Positions 1-7,462 of a DNA stretch of 29,124 nt are shown here, piece after piece; the first letter of the stretch is position 1; every line of letters begins with the position of its first letter. The notes under the pieces were generated by a model. It was not told the origin of the DNA. It saw only the letters and a program-made list of their open reading frames with translations, and ran no database searches. The position numbers and the translations under genes are program-made. The stretch comes from a virus. The stretch is taken from positions 1-29,124 of IMG/VR virus record IMGVR_UViG_3300034010_000071. One strand, written 5' to 3'.

Positions 1-1
1 A

Positions 2-100
2 AAACCCAAGGTAAAACGCCCAAACGTACACGCAAAAAGCAAAGCGAGTAAGTTAAAAACAAGTAAGAATTATTTAAAAATATATAAAGGTCAAGGATAA
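2..100 (+). CDS. Small basic phage protein, 5' end cut by the window edge
   Basis: The frame opens at the window edge and reads 32 residues beginning KPKVKRPNVHAK and ending YKGQG. It matches almost residue for residue the C-terminal part of the complete 44-residue protein at 28922-29056, and the DNA is about 90 of 100 bases identical to 28957-29056. It is rich in Lys with no acidic residue, so nucleic-acid binding is possible but unproven. Its stop overlaps the next start (TAATG). Short Lys-rich proteins of this look recur in Bacteroidota phages; the function is unknown to me. Confidence 0.75.
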   Translation, partial: KPKVKRPNVHAKSKASKLKTSKNYLKIYKGQG

Positions 101-273
101 TGATTGAAGGTAAAAGAAGCAGCCCAATAGGGGGCAAAAGAGGGTGTCTATGCAAAAACGGAAAATATCATAAAAAATGTTGTACGGGCGAACTACAAAA
201 CCAAGGAATAGGAAGCGACGTTACACCACCGAACCCCGTACCACCCCCACCCCTTTGGTATCCGAAACCATAA
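100..273 (+). CDS. 57-residue protein with SEC-C-like Cys motif and Pro-rich tail
   Basis: The start overlaps the previous stop (TAATG). Residues 16-28 show C-x-C followed eight residues later by C-C (CLCKNGKYHKKCC), the spacing of a SEC-C-type zinc-binding motif in which the last position is Cys. The tail is Pro-rich (PPNPVPPPPLWYPKP). Small proteins of this kind are common in Bacteroidota phages and prophages. It lies in the small-gene cluster between the protease and the capsid genes. A zinc-binding accessory role is inference from the motif alone. Confidence 0.75.
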   Translation: MIEGKRSSPIGGKRGCLCKNGKYHKKCCTGELQNQGIGSDVTPPNPVPPPPLWYPKP

Positions 274-310
274 AAATGCAACAAAAAAAAATTAAATAAG
301 TTATTAGATT

Positions 311-688
311 ATGAAAAACATTTTAGACAAAATTAACCGAGCCGATGAAATCCAAGCGGGTTTAGAATTAGATAAAACCGAGTTAGGAACGCACGAAGTA
401 GAATTAGCTTCTTTAGATATGATTAAAGCAATGTTAAACGATTCTAACGCCACTTATAAAAAAGGCCTTGATTGGACTAAAGAAATGGAAGCGTTTACAA
501 AAAAAGCAAGGGTGTTAAATGCAGAAGCAAAAGGTTTAATTAGTGGTTTATCAAAAGAATTAAACGACTTTAAGCAACAAGCAAACCAATTAGGGTTAAA
601 AGCCGAAACGCTACCCGAATTCAAAAAAGCTAACGATTCTTTAGGGCCGTTAGATAATATCGTAAAAATGACTCAAAAATTTATCTAA
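311..688 (+). CDS. Coiled-coil-like virion-region protein, diverged paralogue of the 28509 gene
   Basis: This 125-residue, charged, probably helical protein is of unknown function. It shares two blocks with the product of 28509-28919: ELxTHExxLAxxD (residues 25-36 here) and QAxxLGxxxxxLPxxKxxxxS (near residues 90-110), and the overall size and helical character agree. The two genes are therefore likely paralogues that flank the copies of the small Lys-rich gene. The position just upstream of the scaffold-like and capsid genes suggests a head-assembly or virion accessory role. The only two GGCC sites I found in the window lie inside this gene. Confidence 0.8.
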   Translation: MKNILDKINRADEIQAGLELDKTELGTHEVELASLDMIKAMLNDSNATYKKGLDWTKEMEAFTKKARVLNAEAKGLISGLSKELNDFKQQANQLGLKAETLPEFKKANDSLGPLDNIVKMTQKFI

Positions 689-699
689 ATAAAAACAAA

Positions 700-1296
700 A
701 TGAAAAATAGCACACTATTAGAAAAAATCAAAGCAATGTTATCTAACGAAATTAAGTTAGAACAAATGCTTATGGGCGACGGAGTTACCAAAATCGAAGC
801 CGAAACTTTCGAAGCAGGAAAAGAGGTTTTTGTCGTAACTGAAGACGAACAAAAAATAGCCGTTCCCGTTGGTGAATACGAATTAGAAGACGGACGTATT
901 TTAGTTATCGTAGAAGAAGGTATTATTTCTGAAGTAAAAGAAAAAGAAGAAGAAGTAGAAGAAGAAGTTAAAGAAGAAGAAACTACCGAGGAAAAGCCCG
1001 TAGAAGAAGAAATGTCCGAAGCCGTAGCAACGCCTAAAAAAACTATCGAGTCTATTGTTAAAGAAACGTTCTTTAGCGAAATCGAAAGACTAACAAATGA
1101 AAACGAAATGTTAAAAGCCGAATTGGCAAAGATTACTAAAGTTGACGAAGTAGCAAATGAGTCTACCGAACTTTCAGAAATTCCCGCGCCTATTTCTTTT
1201 AACCCCGAAAATGAAAGCGCAGTAACCCACGTAAAAATCGGTTCTAAAGCGCCTAAAGGAATTATTGATTCCGTACTTAATAAAATGTATAAATAA
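700..1296 (+). CDS. Scaffold-like acidic protein upstream of the capsid gene
   Basis: 198 residues. The N-terminal half is a compact-looking region with conserved-looking blocks (VPVGEYELEDGRILVIVEEG near residues 56-75). A strongly acidic low-complexity stretch at about residues 80-105 is mostly Glu, Val and Lys, followed by a helical stretch (about 115-150) and a short basic C-terminal motif (DSVLNKMYK). An acidic, helical protein immediately before the major capsid gene, with a prohead protease encoded on the other side of the small-gene cluster, fits an assembly scaffold that is removed during maturation. The alternative is a head decoration protein. No catalytic motif is visible. Confidence 0.7.
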   Translation: MKNSTLLEKIKAMLSNEIKLEQMLMGDGVTKIEAETFEAGKEVFVVTEDEQKIAVPVGEYELEDGRILVIVEEGIISEVKEKEEEVEEEVKEEETTEEKPVEEEMSEAVATPKKTIESIVKETFFSEIERLTNENEMLKAELAKITKVDEVANESTELSEIPAPISFNPENESAVTHVKIGSKAPKGIIDSVLNKMYK

Positions 1297-1311
1297 TTAA
1301 AATTTAATAAA

Positions 1312-2250
1312 ATGCCAAATCCAACAATTACTACAACGTATGCAGGTCAGTGGGCAGGGAAATATGTTTCCGCAGCCCTACTTTCTGCACCAACTATCGA
1401 AGGCGGCGGGGTTACCGTTATGCCTAACGTAAAATTTAAAGCGGTTATCCAACGTTTGGAGACTACCGATTTCTTGAAAGATGCCACTTGCGACTTTACC
1501 CCCGTGGGTACGGTAGACCTTACCGAAAGAGTATTGGAAGTTAAAGACCTTCAAGTAAATATGACTCTTTGTAAGTCTGAATTCCATAGAACTTGGCAAT
1601 CAATCGAAATGGGTTATTCTTCTTTCGATACTTTGCCTAAATCTTTTGCTGATTATCTTATCGCGTATGCCGCTGAAAAAGTAGCTGCCGCTAACGAAAT
1701 TTCTATTTGGCAAGGTTCTAACGCAACTTCAGGACAATTCGACGGGCTTTATTCAACTGCATTGGTTGACCCTAACTTACCACCCGCTCAATTAGTGCCT
1801 TCGGTTGCTATTACTGCCGCTAACGTTATCGGTGAAATGCAAGCCGTTTACGATGCTATCCCGTCTACTCTTTACGGAAAGCCCGACCTTAAAATCTATG
1901 TTTCTCAAAACGTAGCTAAAGCATACGTTGCCGCTCTTGGTGGTTTCGGATTACTTACGGGTTCTGAAGCTAACGCGGGTACTAACAACTTGGGAACTCA
2001 GTGGTACGCTAACGGAAGCCTTAGTTTTAACGGACTGCCTATTTTTATGGCAAACGGACTTCCTGCCGATTCTATGATGGCTACAACTGTATCTAACCTT
2101 TACTTCGGTTGTTCACTTTTAAGCGACACTCAAGAAGTAAGAGTAATCGATACAAGCGCTACATTGGGAGACGATAACGTACGAATCGTTATGCGAATGG
2201 CAGCGGGTGCGCAATACGGAGTTATCGAGGACATCGTAGTTTACGGATAA
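1312..2250 (+). CDS. Major capsid protein, probably HK97 fold
   Basis: 312 residues, usual length for a small-phage capsid protein. The N terminus is followed by an E-loop-like region, a long helical segment around residues 105-135 (FADYLIAYAAEKVAAANE, the spine-helix position) and a C-terminal domain with VRIVMRMAAGAQYG, the style of an HK97-type A-domain in Bacteroidota phages. Codon use is more GC-rich and regular than in the neighbours, as expected for a highly expressed gene. It directly follows the scaffold-like gene and is followed by an intrinsic terminator. The fold assignment rests on length, context and motif style, not on alignment. Confidence 0.88.
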   Translation: MPNPTITTTYAGQWAGKYVSAALLSAPTIEGGGVTVMPNVKFKAVIQRLETTDFLKDATCDFTPVGTVDLTERVLEVKDLQVNMTLCKSEFHRTWQSIEMGYSSFDTLPKSFADYLIAYAAEKVAAANEISIWQGSNATSGQFDGLYSTALVDPNLPPAQLVPSVAITAANVIGEMQAVYDAIPSTLYGKPDLKIYVSQNVAKAYVAALGGFGLLTGSEANAGTNNLGTQWYANGSLSFNGLPIFMANGLPADSMMATTVSNLYFGCSLLSDTQEVRVIDTSATLGDDNVRIVMRMAAGAQYGVIEDIVVYG

Positions 2251-2270
2251 TCAATAACTAAAATATAACG

Positions 2271-2300
2271 GGGTGGTGGATAAACTGCCACCCTTTTTTT
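2271..2300 (+). terminator. Intrinsic terminator after the capsid gene
   Basis: GGGTGG at 2271-2276 pairs with CCACCC at 2288-2293 across an 11-base loop, followed by seven T. It lies 20 bases after the capsid stop and 23 bases before the next start, inside what otherwise looks like one transcription unit, so partial read-through is likely. Confidence 0.85.
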
Positions 2301-2322
2301 AAACTTTTTAAAACTAAAAATT

Positions 2323-2886
2323 ATGAGCTGCGATATTAGCCACGGACGGGAAGAGCAATGTAAAGACGCGGTTGGTGGACTTCGAAATATCTATATTTTG
2401 AATTATGGTCTTTATGACCCTCAAACCGACATTACTTACGACCCTACACCCGCCCTTTCAGATTTAATTACGGGGATTTCTTTACCCGCCTTATCTTCTA
2501 TTTACAAGTTCGAATTAAAGGGTACAAACTCTTTCGAACAAACTATTACAAGTTCGCGCGAAAACGGAACTACTTTCTTTGAGCAAGTGTTGTCTATTCA
2601 GTTGAAAAAACAAGACGCAGTAACACACAAAGAAATTAAATTGTTATCTTACGGACGACCTAACATTATCGTTGAAAATAACAATAACCAATACTTTATC
2701 GCAGGTCTTGTAAGAGGTATGGACGTTACTGCGGGGACTATCTCAAATGGTACTGCGTTGGGCGATATGAACGGATACGGATTGACTTTTACGGGTCAAG
2801 AGCCCGTAATCGCTAACTTCCTTGATTGTTCAGACGAAGCGGCATTGGTTGCTTTACTTAACAACCCTACGGTAGTTAATTCATAG
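2323..2886 (+). CDS. Major tail tube protein (probable)
   Basis: 187 residues, beginning MSCDISHGREEQCKDAVGGL and carrying FELKGTNSFEQ and SYGRPNIIVE blocks that I associate with the tail-tube-like protein of flavobacterial siphoviruses. It is rich in beta-type sequence, has no membrane segment, and lies between capsid and portal genes. An intrinsic terminator follows it, as for the capsid gene, which fits a protein needed in many copies. A head decoration protein is the main alternative. Confidence 0.7.
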   Translation: MSCDISHGREEQCKDAVGGLRNIYILNYGLYDPQTDITYDPTPALSDLITGISLPALSSIYKFELKGTNSFEQTITSSRENGTTFFEQVLSIQLKKQDAVTHKEIKLLSYGRPNIIVENNNNQYFIAGLVRGMDVTAGTISNGTALGDMNGYGLTFTGQEPVIANFLDCSDEAALVALLNNPTVVNS

Positions 2887-2909
2887 AACTTTTGTTCATA
2901 GCGTAAATT

Positions 2910-2932
2910 GGGGGTTAATAGCCCCCTTTTTT
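2910..2932 (+). terminator. Intrinsic terminator after the tail-tube-like gene
   Basis: GGGGG at 2910-2914 pairs with CCCCC at 2922-2926 around a seven-base loop, then six T. The octamer CATAGCGT at 2897-2904 lies just upstream; the same octamer precedes the terminator at 8353-8374. Confidence 0.88.
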
Positions 2933-2967
2933 ATTGCACAAAAAAACGAATAAAGAGTTATTATAAT

Positions 2968-3300
2968 ATGATAGTAGTACAACAGACTAACGTTAGCCAA
3001 ACGTTCGATTTTATACCACGCTACGGAACGCCCGTAACTTTTGAACTAACGGACGAAAACACTAACGACACGGTATTAGTAGTCGGTACGTTTACGGCGG
3101 GTGACTACGTTTATTCTTTTAACGGGGTTTTACCCACAGAAGAAAACCACTTTTATTGGATGGTACTAAAAGACGGGGGTTCAAACATAGTTTTAAAGGA
3201 ACGTATTTTTTGTACTAACCAACCTATTAACACTTTCTCTGTAAATAACGGGGGCTACGTTTCTAATCAAACCATTAACGACTTTATAATGTATGAATAA
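2968..3300 (+). CDS. Unknown virion-region protein
   Basis: 110 residues from ATG 2968. The frame is open upstream to 2908, but that extension would start inside the terminator hairpin, so I place the start at the first ATG after it (MIVVQQTNVSQ). The sequence alternates polar and hydrophobic residues and looks like a small beta-rich domain (TPVTFELTDE, YVYSFNGVLP, FYWMVLKDG). It overlaps the portal start by eight bases. Position between tail-tube-like and portal genes suggests a head-tail or tail accessory part. I do not recognise the family. Confidence 0.75.
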   Translation: MIVVQQTNVSQTFDFIPRYGTPVTFELTDENTNDTVLVVGTFTAGDYVYSFNGVLPTEENHFYWMVLKDGGSNIVLKERIFCTNQPINTFSVNNGGYVSNQTINDFIMYE

Positions 3301-5071
3301 TATACACGTTTTACATTTAGCAGAATACCAACAACCAACGATTCAAGAATCGAAGCGCGATAATTGGGTAGAGTTCGGCGAAGATAATAACTATTTCGGT
3401 TACTTGATAGAAAGGTACACCAAGTCGACCACGAATAGCGCCATTATAAACAACGTAGCGCGACTTATTTACGGAAAAGGTTTAAGCGCCTTGGACGCTT
3501 CAAGAAAGCCCAACGAATACGCGCAAATGATGACTTTGTTTTCTACCGATTGCGTTAGAAAAATGGTATTCGATAGGAAGTTATTTGGTCAATTTGCAAT
3601 ACAAGTACATTATAACGACAAGCACGATAAGATTCTAAAGGCTTATCATATACCCGTGAACCTATTACGCGCAGAAAAATGCAACGAAAAAGGAGAAATT
3701 ACGGGTTATTATTACTCGGATAATTGGGAAGACACACGAAAATACGAACCTAAAAGGCTACCCGCCTTTGGATTCTCAAAGGAGAAAGTAGAAATCCTTT
3801 ATGTTAAGCCTTACGGCGTAGGGATGAAATACTATGCTTATCCCGACTACCAAGGCGCGATACCTTACGCAGTTTTAGAAGAAGAAGTTTCCGACTACCT
3901 TATTAATGAAGTTCAACACGGCTTCAGCGGAACGAAAGTAATCAACTTTAACAACGGAGTCCCGAGCGAAGAACAACAAGACTTAATAGCCCAAAAGGTT
4001 ATGGGTAAGTTAACGGGTTCGAAGGGAGAAAAAGTAATAGTAGCTTTTAATCAAAATTCGGAATCCAAGACGACAATAGACGACGTACCATTAAACGACG
4101 CGCCCGACCATTATACTTACCTTTCAGAAGAATGTTTGCGTAAAATAATGTTAGGACACAACGTTACTTCGCCTTTGCTTTTTGGTATTGCAAGTTCTAA
4201 CGGGTTTAGTTCGAATGCAGACGAATTGCAGAACTCTTTTATTCTTTTTAATAATATGGTTATTCGACCATTTCAAGAAGAAATATTAGAAGCCTTCGAC
4301 CGCATTTTAGCATATAACGGAATTAGTTTAAAACTATTCTTCAAGACGCTCAAACCACTTGAATTTACAGACCTTGAAAACGCACAAACAGAAGAACAAG
4401 TAGCCGAAGAAACGGGGGCAGATACAACAGAACTAAAAGCCCAATCCAATTTAGACAACGAAGTAGCTAACGCCCTAATCGACTTAGGCGAAGACCCTAA
4501 CCCCGAATGGTTATTAGTAGACGAATACGAATTAGATTACGACACCGACGAAGCGGAAAACGAACTATTTAAAGAGCGCAAAAAAACACTATTTGAGAAA
4601 GCGAAAAAGATAGTTTCCACGGGCGTAGCGTTTCCTAACTCAAAGAGTAAACAAGACGATGTTATAGACGGTATTAAATTTATTACACGTTACGTTTATG
4701 CAGGAGTTACAACGGCAAAGAGTCGGGAGTTCTGTAAAAAAATGATAGCCGCAAATAAGATTTACCGAAAAGAAGACATAGAAAGAATGTCAAAGCAAGT
4801 AGTTAACGAAGGTTGGGGGGCGCGAGGCGCTAACACTTATTCGATTTGGTTTTACAAAGGGGGCGGTAACTGCCACCACAGATGGAATAAACAAGTTTAC
4901 GCAAGTTTTGAAGGCACGGGAATAGACGTTAATTCCCCTAACGCTAAAGTAATTGCAGGGACTAAAGCGGAAAAATTAGGCTACGTTATTAAGAATGACA
5001 AGAAGGTAGCGCAACGCCCCGTGGATATGCCGTATAACGGCTTTTTACCAACCAATAAAAGATTTAAATAA
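3293..5071 (+). CDS. Portal protein with Cys/His-containing C-terminal extension
   Basis: 592 residues. The first about 370 residues look like a siphovirus portal: early NNYFGYLIERY, many Tyr and charged residues, a central GFSG...VINFNNG segment, and the NVTSPLLFGIASSNGFSS block followed by LFNNMVIRPFQEEIL typical of portals in this phage group. After an acidic linker (about 360-430) comes a separate C-terminal region of about 110 residues with RYVYAGVTTAKSREFCKKM, then YSIWFYKGGGNCHHRW. The final part recalls the C-terminal segment of Mu gpF/SPP1 gp7-type head morphogenesis proteins, fused here to the portal. The portal forms the DNA channel at the capsid vertex. It abuts the next gene at its stop (TAATG). 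Confidence 0.85.
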   Translation: MNNIHVLHLAEYQQPTIQESKRDNWVEFGEDNNYFGYLIERYTKSTTNSAIINNVARLIYGKGLSALDASRKPNEYAQMMTLFSTDCVRKMVFDRKLFGQFAIQVHYNDKHDKILKAYHIPVNLLRAEKCNEKGEITGYYYSDNWEDTRKYEPKRLPAFGFSKEKVEILYVKPYGVGMKYYAYPDYQGAIPYAVLEEEVSDYLINEVQHGFSGTKVINFNNGVPSEEQQDLIAQKVMGKLTGSKGEKVIVAFNQNSESKTTIDDVPLNDAPDHYTYLSEECLRKIMLGHNVTSPLLFGIASSNGFSSNADELQNSFILFNNMVIRPFQEEILEAFDRILAYNGISLKLFFKTLKPLEFTDLENAQTEEQVAEETGADTTELKAQSNLDNEVANALIDLGEDPNPEWLLVDEYELDYDTDEAENELFKERKKTLFEKAKKIVSTGVAFPNSKSKQDDVIDGIKFITRYVYAGVTTAKSREFCKKMIAANKIYRKEDIERMSKQVVNEGWGARGANTYSIWFYKGGGNCHHRWNKQVYASFEGTGIDVNSPNAKVIAGTKAEKLGYVIKNDKKVAQRPVDMPYNGFLPTNKRFK

Positions 5072-5574
5072 TGGCTGAAGCATTATTAATAACCCGCGAC
5101 GATTTAGTACGATTTACCGCAGTCAACGGGAATATGGATACGGATACCTTTATACAATGGATTAAGGTAGCGCAGGACATACATATACAAAATTACACGG
5201 GTACGGACTTATTAGAGAAGATTAAAACCGACATAATAAACAATACGTTAATAAACCCTTATTTAACCCTTGTCGAAACCTATTTAAAGCCTATGTTAAT
5301 ACATTGGGCAATGGTTGAATTTCTACCCTTCCAAGCCTATACAATAGCAAACAAGGGAATCTTTAAACATAGTTCCGAAAACGCCACTAATATAGATAAA
5401 AACGAAGTAGACTTTTTAATAGAAAAGCAACGGCAGTTAGCGGTTTATTATACGGAAAGATTCATAGATTATATGTCTTTTAATAGTGCGTTATTTCCCG
5501 AATACAACACTAATAGTAACGGAGACGTTTACCCTTCGTCTGATTCCACAACTTACACCGGTTGGTTTTTATGA
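5071..5574 (+). CDS. Head-tail connector-like protein
   Basis: 167 residues. The sequence (LLITRDDLVRFTAVNGNMDT, IQWIKVAQDIHIQNYTGTDL, LKPMLIHWAMVEFLPFQAY) resembles a family found directly after the portal in Bacteroidota phages and has the mostly helical character of gp6/gp15-type head-tail adaptors. It starts at the last base of the portal stop and its own stop overlaps the next start (ATGA), so it is probably translated together with both. A role in closing the head below the portal is inferred from position and style. Confidence 0.75.
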   Translation: MAEALLITRDDLVRFTAVNGNMDTDTFIQWIKVAQDIHIQNYTGTDLLEKIKTDIINNTLINPYLTLVETYLKPMLIHWAMVEFLPFQAYTIANKGIFKHSSENATNIDKNEVDFLIEKQRQLAVYYTERFIDYMSFNSALFPEYNTNSNGDVYPSSDSTTYTGWFL

Positions 5575-5648
5575 AAAAGATTTACACGCCTAAAAAACAA
5601 AACATTATTAAGCTAACGAAGTTATTAATTAAACTGAATAAGAAATGA
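5571..5648 (+). CDS. 25-residue basic peptide
   Basis: ATG 5571 overlaps the connector stop (ATGA) and the peptide ends in TGA overlapped by the ATG of the next small gene. It reads MKKIYTPKKQNIIKLTKLL and onward, with about one third Lys. The chained ATGA overlaps on both sides are the main argument that it is translated. No function can be assigned. Confidence 0.5.
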   Translation: MKKIYTPKKQNIIKLTKLLIKLNKK

Positions 5649-5767
5649 ATTATTGGGGACAAGGCGCAGTTAATATGATAGGTTGGGGACAAGCTGCAAA
5701 AAATATAATAGGTTGGGGTTCTATTTGTGCCGATAGTTGGTCACCCAATACAAATTTAGTCGGGTGA
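5645..5767 (+). CDS. 40-residue GWGQ-repeat peptide, probable tail-related protein
   Basis: The peptide holds three copies of a Trp-Gly unit: YWGQGAVNMI, GWGQAAKNII, GWGSICADSW. Tiny proteins with repeated WGQG/GWG units recur next to portal and connector genes in phages of Bacteroidota as I recall them. The start overlaps the previous stop (ATGA) and its own stop is overlapped by a GTG start (GTGA), so it sits in a coupled chain. The aromatic-glycine repeat suggests a structural or tail-tip role, which is inference. Confidence 0.65.
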   Translation: MNYWGQGAVNMIGWGQAAKNIIGWGSICADSWSPNTNLVG

Positions 5768-5943
5768 AAAAATTAGACCACCTTCAAGGATTAGGACTTA
5801 TCTATTATATATGCGGTTACGCGGGTTTTCTGTTTGCCGTATTCGATGACATACCAATTTACCAAAAACTATTTAGCGCTACCTTTTGCGCATACATTAC
5901 ATACCAATTATTAGCCCATTGGAACTACCCAAATGAAAACTAA
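5764..5943 (+). CDS. Small membrane protein at the head of the lysis block
   Basis: 59 residues from GTG 5764, which overlaps the preceding stop (GTGA). The longer frame starting at TTG 5737 would overlap the repeat peptide and has no support. Two hydrophobic stretches (LGLIYYICGYAGFLFAVF and LFSATFCAYITYQLLA) predict two membrane segments. It overlaps the holin gene by 11 bases. Small size, membrane topology and position suggest an accessory holin or antiholin, but nothing more specific can be seen. Confidence 0.65.
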   Translation: MKKLDHLQGLGLIYYICGYAGFLFAVFDDIPIYQKLFSATFCAYITYQLLAHWNYPNEN

Positions 5944-6361
5944 ACTTTCCCTTTTCTTACTTTCGATACTATCAATATTAGCACCCGTCAAACCGATGGT
6001 TTTAATTGCCGTTGGGTTTATAATATTAGATATGTTTTTCGGAGTTTGGCGAAGCGTAAGTTTATATGGTTGGAAGTCTTTTAGGTCAAGACGTTTAAGT
6101 AATACCGCTTCTAAATCTTTTCTTTATGCGGGGGCTATTGTGTCCGTTTACTTCTTGGAAAAGTATTTATTAGCTGATTTGTTAGGTCTTTTCGTAAGCG
6201 TTCACCTTGTCTTAACTAAAGCGTTTACCTTCTTTTGTACGTTTATCGAGATAAAAAGTATAAACGAATCTTACGAAGACGTCACGGGAAAGAACGTACT
6301 TAAATCATTTAAGGAGTTTTTGACGCGAACCAAGAACGATTTAACGGAGTTTAAAAACTAA
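5933..6361 (+). CDS. Phage holin (holin_4/toxin-secretion-holin-like)
   Basis: 142 residues with several hydrophobic segments: about 5-34 (LSLFLLSILSILAPVKPMVL and following residues), about 66-80 and about 83-108. Between the first two lies a basic loop (GVWRSVSLYGWKSFRSRRLSN) with the GVWRS...KSFRSR pattern known from holin-family proteins of Bacteroidota phages. The C terminus is polar. It would open the inner membrane at the end of infection. It sits immediately before the candidate endolysin and the spanin-like lipoprotein. Confidence 0.82.
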   Translation: MKTKLSLFLLSILSILAPVKPMVLIAVGFIILDMFFGVWRSVSLYGWKSFRSRRLSNTASKSFLYAGAIVSVYFLEKYLLADLLGLFVSVHLVLTKAFTFFCTFIEIKSINESYEDVTGKNVLKSFKEFLTRTKNDLTEFKN

Positions 6362-6365
6362 ATAT

Positions 6366-6971
6366 ATGTACACAAATATGTACACACGCGAACAAATTGA
6401 AAAAGCCGTAAAGGCTAAGGGCTATAAATGGTTTGAAGATAATTCAAATAAAGGTTACGACGTTAATATAGTAGGGGTTAGAAATAACGCGCCTTCGATA
6501 GCCGACAAAGTAACTAACGTGTTTGACGATTTCATAACCATATCTTACAAAGATTCTTTGGGGAATTGGCAGTTCTTTTGTTGGAATGCCACTACCGACG
6601 CAGGTAAAAAAGGCGTTGAAAAATTCGGAAACCCAAAAGGAGTTGCGCGGTTAGTAGCGGGTCAATATCGCGGGGCTTGGGCTATTGATAAACACCGTGG
6701 AAAATACGACGCATTATGCCAAAGATTAGGGAACGTTACGGTGTGGCGCGATGCCAACCGAGACTTAAAGTTTGACGAAATCAAAACCGACACGGGAATT
6801 TTTGGAATCAATATACACAAGGCGGGTACGGATTCTACTTGGGTAGAAAATTGGTCTGAAGGTTGCCAAGTTTTTAAAAGAGTAAAAGACTTCGAAACCT
6901 TTATGTTTATATGCAAGAAAGCTGCGAAGATTCACGGGAATAAGTTTAGTTACACTTTGCTCGAAATATGA
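6366..6971 (+). CDS. Candidate endolysin with L,D-transpeptidase-like His/Cys centre
   Basis: 201 residues, no signal peptide. The likely catalytic region is near the C terminus: His151 (NIHKAG) followed 16 residues later by Cys167 in SEGCQVF. This H...S-x-G-C spacing is that of YkuD-type L,D-transpeptidases, enzymes acting on peptidoglycan peptides. Between holin and spanin-like genes, a peptidoglycan-cleaving role is the natural inference; whether it hydrolyses or transpeptidates cannot be read from sequence. The first four codons are a 12-base in-frame duplication (MYTNMYT), so ATG 6378 is an equally good start. Confidence 0.7.
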   Translation: MYTNMYTREQIEKAVKAKGYKWFEDNSNKGYDVNIVGVRNNAPSIADKVTNVFDDFITISYKDSLGNWQFFCWNATTDAGKKGVEKFGNPKGVARLVAGQYRGAWAIDKHRGKYDALCQRLGNVTVWRDANRDLKFDEIKTDTGIFGINIHKAGTDSTWVENWSEGCQVFKRVKDFETFMFICKKAAKIHGNKFSYTLLEI

Positions 6972-7462
6972 GACTATTTTTAATAGCGTTTTTAATCGTT
7001 TTAACGGCGTTTTCGTGTTCAAGTGAACGCCAAGCACAATACCATTACAGAAAGGCTCTTAAACACGGGCTAAAGGTGGTTAATGACCGCGATACAATAC
7101 GAATAAGTACAATAGATTCTTTCCCCATTATAATTAACGACACTATCGTATGGGAAAAGTTTATTGCGTATCGCGATACGGTAATACAATTGAAGAATGT
7201 ATATATTCCTAAAACCAAATGGCAAACTAAAATCGAATACCGAGAACGAATTAAGACCTTAAAAATTAAAGGGGACACCCAAGTAAAGATAGTTAAACAC
7301 GAATCTAAAGCAAAGGTAAAAACGCAACAAGTTGTTAAATACCGTACTTCGTGGTGGTTGGTATTGATAGCTTTTGTGTTGGGGTTCTTTTTAAGGTTAT
7401 TTTTAAATTCTTCGTTATTTAATAGGATTAGTTTACTTTTACGTTATCGTAACCAATTATAA
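6968..7462 (+). CDS. Lipoprotein with C-terminal membrane anchor, unimolecular spanin candidate
   Basis: 164 residues. The N terminus is a lipoprotein signal (hydrophobic residues 3-15, then AFSC with Cys17 and a following Ser-Ser). The middle (about 20-125) is polar, with beta-like and helical stretches. A single strong membrane segment lies near the C terminus (about 129-146, beginning WWLVLIAFVLGFF). A lipid-anchored N terminus in the outer membrane plus a C-terminal inner-membrane helix is the architecture of unimolecular spanins such as T1 gp11, which disrupt the outer membrane in the last step of lysis. It follows holin and endolysin genes with a 4-base overlap, which supports this reading. 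Confidence 0.72.
   Translation: MRLFLIAFLIVLTAFSCSSERQAQYHYRKALKHGLKVVNDRDTIRISTIDSFPIIINDTIVWEKFIAYRDTVIQLKNVYIPKTKWQTKIEYRERIKTLKIKGDTQVKIVKHESKAKVKTQQVVKYRTSWWLVLIAFVLGFFLRLFLNSSLFNRISLLLRYRNQL

Noticed and set aside
2908-2967. Longer N terminus for the gene ending at 3300
   Set aside because: It would begin inside the terminator hairpin; ATG 2968 is the better start.
5737-5763. TTG start for the small membrane protein
   Set aside because: It would overlap the repeat peptide; GTG 5764 overlaps the preceding stop as in the other coupled genes.
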